This document shows, one piece after another, positions 59,330 to 64,000 of a stretch of 64,000 nucleotides of DNA. The DNA comes from Alphaproteobacteria bacterium (lineage in GTDB: Bacteria; Myxococcota_A; UBA796; CAJQPC01). The notes beneath the pieces are model-generated. The model searched no databases. It had not been told where the DNA came from and worked only from the letters and a program-made list of their open reading frames with translations. The translations under genes were made by a program, and so were the position numbers. How positions within the stretch are numbered: position 1 is the stretch's first letter; each line of letters starts with the position of its first letter. Where the stretch lies: assembly GCA_020632795.1 (NCBI GenBank), contig JACKEV010000007.1, positions 868,001-932,000 on the forward strand, in the 5' to 3' direction.

Positions 59330-61723
59330 TCACTCCCCGAAGTCGTCATCCCCCCGCGGCATGATCCGCCGCCGCTCCCAGCGCCAGTTCATCACGCCGG
59401 TGACCGGGGTCTCTCCAGCGTGCTCGGCCCAGGCGGAGCCCTCGTAGAGGCGGTCGAAGACGATGATCCCGCTGCGGCCGTTGACCTGCCACAGCTCGGG
59501 GTCGGCGCAGCCGGTGCCGTCGGCGGCGCAGTCGTAGGGGTACTCCACCTCGGTGATGTCGGTGAGGGTGACGAGCACGCCCTCGTAGGGCTCGGTGGCC
59601 GCCTCGGCGACGGTGAGGGGGAGGGGGGTGATCGCGTAGTCGCCCGCTGCGGCGGTGATCTCGGGCTCCTGGAGCTGGCCCTCGCCGTAGTAGTCGCCCA
59701 CGGTGGCCAACACGGTCACCACGTCGCCCACCGACCAGGACTCCCGTCCGCCGCTGTAGACGTAGATGCCGGCGTACCGCCCGTCCTCGTCGGCGGGGTC
59801 CTGGACGGTGATGCCCTGGTCGCCCACCCCGGTGACCACCACCGGGCCGATCTGCACCCGGGTCCCGATGTCGCTGGGCGTGGTGCGGATCTCGTCGATG
59901 GTGATGACGTGGACCTCCTCGGGGCAGCCCCGGTCGGGGTTGGCCGTCGTCGGGCAGGCGTCGCAGACGTCGCCCCGGCCGTCCTGGTCCGCGTCGTCCT
60001 GGGGCTCGTTGGCGTCCAGGGGGCAGTTGTCGGCGCTGTTCTCGATGCCGTCGCCGTCGATGTCCTCGGGCAGCGGCGTCTCGTCGCAGGCGTCGCCCAC
60101 CCCGTCGCCGTCGAGGTCGGGCTGGACCCCGTCGTCGAGGGGGCGCAGGGGGGCGAAGACGGTCGGGCAGAGATCGACGTCGTCCGTGAGGCCGTCGCCA
60201 TCGGCATCATCGGTGGTCGCGCCGCCATACTCCCCCGGGCGGGAGGGCGCGCAGGTGGGCTCGCCGATGGGCGGCCCGCCGCAGAAGAACAGCGGGTAGG
60301 CGTCGGGGGCCGAGTCGGCCAGTTCCTCCACGGTGTCGCCGTACTCGGCCTCGGCGCACAGCCCCCGGGCGGAGCCGCAGGCGTCGAAGGCCTCGCACTC
60401 CGGGGAGAGCACCGACATCACCGCGGCCTCGCCGTACAGGGCCTCGCCGCTCCGCAGCACCAGCGCCGCGCCCTCCGGCGGGGCCTCGATGACCGCGCGG
60501 TAGCCCTCCTCGTTGCGGGCGTCGAACACCGCGATGTCCCCGACGAAGCCCGCCTCCAGCCGGCCCAGCCGGTCGGCCACCCCCGTGGCGATCGCCGCGT
60601 TCTCGGTGGCCATGCGCCACAGGTCGGCGTCGGTGAACAGCCCGCCGTACTGCTGCTGGTTGAGCTGGTCGGCGCAGGCCAGCTCCCGGGGCATCGTGGC
60701 CGAGCCCGAGTAGGTCCAGTCCGTGCCCAGGGCGATGGTGCCCCCCAGGCGGTGGAAGATGGTGACCTGGGCGGTGTGCCCGTAGAGCGCGATGTTCGAG
60801 CGCGGCGACCACACGAGCTGGGCGTGGTCCCGGGCCATGCGGTAGTAGTCGGTGGTGGTCAGGCCGATGCCGTGGATGTGAGCGGTGTTGGCCTCGGTGG
60901 CGTCCTCGGCGCCGCCGGTGCTGGCCGACTGGCAGGCGAACTCGGCGGCGGCGTAGGTGTCGATGCCCTCGGCGACGTGGGGCACATACGCGTCAAAGCG
61001 GCCGATCTCAGCCTCGGTGTGCCGGTAGCTCCAGCCGCAGTTGCTGCGGAAGGTCTCGTTGCTGTCGCCCAGAGGGAAGGTCTCGTTGACGACGACGTCG
61101 ATGTCCAGGCCCTCCAGGCCGTCGCCCTCGTCCAGGTTGCGCACCCCGCCGGGCTCGCCGCCGGAGCCCACCATGCTGGTCGTCCCGGCCAGGAGCTGCC
61201 GCAGCTCCCCCCAGCGCGTGCCGTCGCTGTTGCCGTTGCTGGGGGTGGTGAGGCTGCCGCGCCAGTCGTGGCGGTGGTCGTAGCGGGTCTCGCCCAGGTC
61301 GATGGGCCAGCCCTCCGTGTAGGTGATGTGGTCGTGGGGGTTGATGAGCCCGGGGGAGATGACCCCCGCCGCGCAGTCGACCTGCACCGGGTCGAGGCCG
61401 GCCACCGCCTCGGCGCAGTCGCAGGCGGCGCAGGCGATGAGGCCCTCGTCGTCCAGCACCACCGAGCCGCCCAGCAGGATGCCCTCCGGGGAGAGCACGT
61501 CCCCGCGAAGCCACAGGCCCTCCCCGCCCACCGAGACCACCGCGCAGACGCCGTCCTGGGCCGGCTCCAGGGTCACCCCGCAGTCGATCCCCTCCCGCTG
61601 GGGGGCGGTGTCGTCGACGGCGGTGTCGTCCGTGGCGGCGGTGTCGTCGGGGACGACCACCCCCGGCCCCTTGTCGGAGCAGGCGGCGAGCAGGAGCAGG
61701 GCGGTCAGGGCGTGGCGTGGCAT
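59330..61723 (-). CDS. amidohydrolase-like lipoprotein with TSP3 repeats and OB-like domain
   Basis: 797 residues from ATG 61723; this start gives the lipobox signal MPRHALTALLLLAAC. A 'DDTAATDDTAVDDTA' linker follows. Residues ~50-470 resemble a metal-dependent amidohydrolase: 'GVISPGLINPHDHITYT' (His-x-His site), 'HIHGIGLT', 'LVWSPRSNIALYG', 'IALGTDWTYSG' and 'LEAGFVGDIAVFD'. Thrombospondin type 3 calcium repeats come next (~520-600; 'DADGDGLTDDVDLCP', 'DIDGDGIENSADNCP'), and an OB-fold-like domain at ~625-797 ('IDEIRTTPSDIGTRVQIG'). The protein is envelope-located. The combination is unusual; the substrate is unknown. Confidence 0.78.
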   Translation of the reverse strand: MPRHALTALLLLAACSDKGPGVVVPDDTAATDDTAVDDTAPQREGIDCGVTLEPAQDGVCAVVSVGGEGLWLRGDVLSPEGILLGGSVVLDDEGLIACAACDCAEAVAGLDPVQVDCAAGVISPGLINPHDHITYTEGWPIDLGETRYDHRHDWRGSLTTPSNGNSDGTRWGELRQLLAGTTSMVGSGGEPGGVRNLDEGDGLEGLDIDVVVNETFPLGDSNETFRSNCGWSYRHTEAEIGRFDAYVPHVAEGIDTYAAAEFACQSASTGGAEDATEANTAHIHGIGLTTTDYYRMARDHAQLVWSPRSNIALYGHTAQVTIFHRLGGTIALGTDWTYSGSATMPRELACADQLNQQQYGGLFTDADLWRMATENAAIATGVADRLGRLEAGFVGDIAVFDARNEEGYRAVIEAPPEGAALVLRSGEALYGEAAVMSVLSPECEAFDACGSARGLCAEAEYGDTVEELADSAPDAYPLFFCGGPPIGEPTCAPSRPGEYGGATTDDADGDGLTDDVDLCPTVFAPLRPLDDGVQPDLDGDGVGDACDETPLPEDIDGDGIENSADNCPLDANEPQDDADQDGRGDVCDACPTTANPDRGCPEEVHVITIDEIRTTPSDIGTRVQIGPVVVTGVGDQGITVQDPADEDGRYAGIYVYSGGRESWSVGDVVTVLATVGDYYGEGQLQEPEITAAAGDYAITPLPLTVAEAATEPYEGVLVTLTDITEVEYPYDCAADGTGCADPELWQVNGRSGIIVFDRLYEGSAWAEHAGETPVTGVMNWRWERRRIMPRGDDDFGE

Positions 61724-61817
61724 GGTCACCTCGGACACAAGGATGCCCCCGTTTATCCTCGGTCGCTCGTCGGGGGGTGTGACGCCTCAGCGTCGAAGCG
61801 GGCGCAGGCCGGCCGGG

Positions 61818-63848
61818 TCATCGCCCCAGCCCCGCGTCCAGCAGCCGCGCGGTGCCGTCGGGGCCGACCATCCAGCGCATCGACACCGCGCCGTAGGGGG
61901 TCTCCGCGATCAGCTCCAGCTCGACCGGGGCGTTGAGGTCCTCGAAGTCGCCGACCCCCTCGAAGGTCAGGGCGATGTCGTCGCCCAGGATGAGGTTCTC
62001 CCGGGCGGGCAGCTCCTGATCGCCGTAGCGCAGCTTGAAGAAGGGGCGCAGCAGGGCGAGCTGCTTGGGCAGCCGGACGGTGACGTCGTCCTTGAGGAAG
62101 CTCTTCGTCACGGTCAGATCGGCCTCCGAGCGGATGCCCTGGAGGGCCTGGGAGAGCATGCGCTGGGTGGTGTCCTGGGGGCGCGGGGCCGCGGCCGCCG
62201 CGCGGGCGGCCTCCTTCACCTCGGTGATCTTGAACTGCTCGGTGTCCACCCAGATGACCGCCTCGTCGGAGACCAGCACGGCGCGGGGGTCGATGACGTC
62301 CCGGGTGGTCTTCTCCTCGCCCCACAGGGGGTAGCGCACCTCGACGTCCCCGAAGTCGGTGACCGCGTGGGGCGCCACCTGCGGCTGGGTCTTGCCGACC
62401 ACGAAGGGCTGGAGGTCCCCGGCGTGCATGTCGGTGAACCGCAGGGCCAGCACGAGGCTGGCGTTCTTGAGGGCGCGGTCGCTGCGGTTGCGCACCTTCA
62501 CGCCGTAGCTGCTGCCGAAGGTGGACTCGGACAGCTCCAGATCCAGCCAGAGGTCCTCGGGGAAGATGGCCCGGTAGTCGTCGCCCAGCAGCTCGTAGCA
62601 GTAGACGAGGTCGCTGACGAGCGCGGCCCACTGCTTGTCGTTGCGGCGGCGGGAGAAGTGCTTGAGCACCTGCTCGCGGCCGGCGGCGGCGTCCCCGGCG
62701 TCGAAGGCCAGGCGGGCCATCTGCAGGTCGGGGCTGAACCAGCCCGCCCCCACCATCGTGGACTGGTAGAGGTCCAGGATGCGCCCGCCCTCGGGGGTCT
62801 TGCGCAGCCAGGCGCGGGCCCGGTAGGGGTCGAGCATGTCGTCGAGGGCGGCGGACTGGCGGGGGTACTCCTTGGCGGCCTCGTCCAGGCGCAGGCGGCC
62901 CTCGGCGGGGTCGCCCACCCGGGACTCCAGGACGCCCAGCAGCAGCAAGGCGGGGGCGCTGCGCTCGGGGTGCTGGTCGATGAAGTCGGTGAGCAGGGCG
63001 CGGGTGGCCTGGGCGCCCTCGGGGGTCTCGATCTCGCCGCCCTCGATGGCCGCCAGGGCGCGGAGCAGGTGGGCCTCGCGCTCCTTGGGGGCTTGCTGCA
63101 TTGCAGCATCAGCGGCCTCAGCGGCGCGGGCCCAGTCTCCCCGGCTGGCCGCGAGGTAGGCGCGATCCCGGGTCTGGCTGAGCCGGTCCCACTCCTCGAC
63201 ATATTTGTAGAAGACCTCGGAGTACCGCAGGGTCGCGTCCAGCAGCTCGGCCTCGACGCCGCGGAGCTGGGCCTGGAGCCGGCCGCGCTCCTCCTGTCGG
63301 GCCACGAGGTCGTCCAGCAGCTCCTGGGCCTGGGCCCGGTCCACGGACACCGCGCCGCTGGGGGTGAGGGGGTTGAGGTCGCCCTCGACCTGGACCACGC
63401 TCACCGTGGAGAGCAGCAGCAGGGACGCCGAGAAGTCCCACAGCGCCTCCTGATCCTCCAGCTCCACCTGGGCGCCGTAGAGCCGCTGGAGGATGTCGAG
63501 CAGCTCGCGCCGGGCGGCGAGCACCTCGGGGGCCACGTCGCGGTAGTCGCGGGTGCCGACCTGACGCAGCCAGTCGGGCAGGGACTCCGCGGAGTACGCG
63601 GCCTGGTCGATCTCGTGCAGCGCCCGGATGGTCTGGTCGATGTCGTAGGCGGGCTCGGCCACCTCGGCGGCCTGCATCGCCTCGCGGGCGGGCGCGAAGG
63701 CGGCCTCGGCCTCCGCCGCCTGGCGCTGCAGGGCCTGGCGCTCCTGCCACCAGAAGAAGCCGCCGGCCGCCAGCCCCACGGCGACCGTCGCGATGAGCAG
63801 GATGGCGCAGCCCCGACGGGCCGGGGAGGGGGGAGGGGTCTCGGTCAT
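61818..63848 (-). CDS. membrane-anchored protein with helical (TPR-like) repeats
   Basis: 676 residues from ATG 63848; a start seven codons earlier is possible but adds nothing. One TM helix (~15-40, 'CAILLIATVAVGLAAGGFFWW') precedes a long Ala/Glu-rich coiled coil and TPR-like helical pairs to ~residue 370 ('RGDWARAAEAADAAMQQAP', 'LLLLGVLESRVGDPAEG'). The C-terminal ~300 residues are beta-rich with 'VKVRNRSDRALKNASLVL' and 'VRLPKQLALLRPF', like Ig-type folds. Most of the protein should be periplasmic. No family is recognised; a scaffold or assembly role would fit but is not shown. Confidence 0.62.
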   Translation of the reverse strand: MTETPPPSPARRGCAILLIATVAVGLAAGGFFWWQERQALQRQAAEAEAAFAPAREAMQAAEVAEPAYDIDQTIRALHEIDQAAYSAESLPDWLRQVGTRDYRDVAPEVLAARRELLDILQRLYGAQVELEDQEALWDFSASLLLLSTVSVVQVEGDLNPLTPSGAVSVDRAQAQELLDDLVARQEERGRLQAQLRGVEAELLDATLRYSEVFYKYVEEWDRLSQTRDRAYLAASRGDWARAAEAADAAMQQAPKEREAHLLRALAAIEGGEIETPEGAQATRALLTDFIDQHPERSAPALLLLGVLESRVGDPAEGRLRLDEAAKEYPRQSAALDDMLDPYRARAWLRKTPEGGRILDLYQSTMVGAGWFSPDLQMARLAFDAGDAAAGREQVLKHFSRRRNDKQWAALVSDLVYCYELLGDDYRAIFPEDLWLDLELSESTFGSSYGVKVRNRSDRALKNASLVLALRFTDMHAGDLQPFVVGKTQPQVAPHAVTDFGDVEVRYPLWGEEKTTRDVIDPRAVLVSDEAVIWVDTEQFKITEVKEAARAAAAAPRPQDTTQRMLSQALQGIRSEADLTVTKSFLKDDVTVRLPKQLALLRPFFKLRYGDQELPARENLILGDDIALTFEGVGDFEDLNAPVELELIAETPYGAVSMRWMVGPDGTARLLDAGLGR

Positions 63849-64000
63849 CGGCGCTCCGACCCTCCACATAGCCGACTGACGCCCCGCAGGCGCGCGGACC
63901 GGTCGCCGCCCGGATCCGGGCGGATTTCCTTACGCAGCGGCTTTCGGCCGCCCTGACCGCGCCTCGTCACCGTGGGCGGGGAGAGATCCGGTACAATCGC

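Noticed and set aside
1..64000. CRISPR arrays, tRNA and rRNA genes, insertion sequences with transposases
   Set aside because: None recognised by eye on either strand; no regularly spaced direct repeats, cloverleaf sequences or DDE transposase motifs were seen.

Overview
The window is very GC-rich DNA (about 70% in most lines), densely packed with genes and without rRNA, tRNA or CRISPR. The gene content suggests a large-genome, Gram-negative delta-proteobacterial lineage, most likely Myxococcota or a close relative. The signs are Ser/Thr kinases with AAA/TPR extensions, an FHA sigma-54 activator, eight lipoproteins often with Asp/Thr-rich linkers, MopE-type Asp/Cys repeats, a DUF4157-type giant polymorphic protein, a CrtY-type lycopene cyclase and a caspase-like envelope protein. 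The taxonomic call is an inference from content only.

Layout. 1-405: tail of a sulfatase. 509-7048 (+): a four-gene envelope operon with a secreted caspase-like/beta-barrel protein, an IPT/OmpA-like protein, a MopE/beta-helix lipoprotein and a small secreted protein. It converges on 7050-8519 (-), which encodes an effector-associated-like domain, a TM helix and a propeller. 8545-11219 (-): exonuclease, cytochrome-b-like membrane protein and a lipoprotein RND adaptor. 11386-12917 (+): methylmalonyl-CoA epimerase and NagZ, overlapping by 4 bases. 13012-20951: propeller lipoprotein, deoxyhypusine-synthase-like/GNAT fusion, HD/kinase fusion, alpha/beta hydrolase, sulfatase lipoprotein and SRPBCC lipoprotein.

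21091-28143 (+): a 2036-residue DUF4157-type polymorphic protein. Its C-terminal tip and the next gene sit in a clearly lower-GC patch, which looks like an acquired toxin/immunity cassette, and a further small immunity-like gene follows. 28174-30519: a paraoxonase-like lactonase with all metal and His-dyad positions, and a lectin-like lipoprotein. 30534-37286 (-): a translationally coupled three-gene operon of an M48 metalloprotease fused to a degenerate dynamin-like GTPase, followed by two intact dynamin-like GTPases. This is the best candidate here for an undescribed membrane-remodelling or defence-like system; it echoes the mitochondrial OMA1/OPA1 protease-dynamin pairing, but only by analogy.

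37401-45269 (+): MenH-like hydrolase and two tandem paralogous kinase-AAA-TPR proteins with degenerate Walker A motifs. 45259-48206 (-): lycopene cyclase and a polytopic membrane protein. 48207-48860: a gene-free stretch with a 46-bp perfect inverted repeat inside a larger nested palindromic structure. 48861-57022: SGNH hydrolase, membrane Ser/Thr kinase, GNAT-cNMP fusion, FAD oxidase and FHA/sigma-54 activator. 57056-63848: Pro/Trp-rich secreted protein, M28 peptidase lipoprotein, amidohydrolase/TSP3/OB lipoprotein and a membrane-anchored TPR-like protein.
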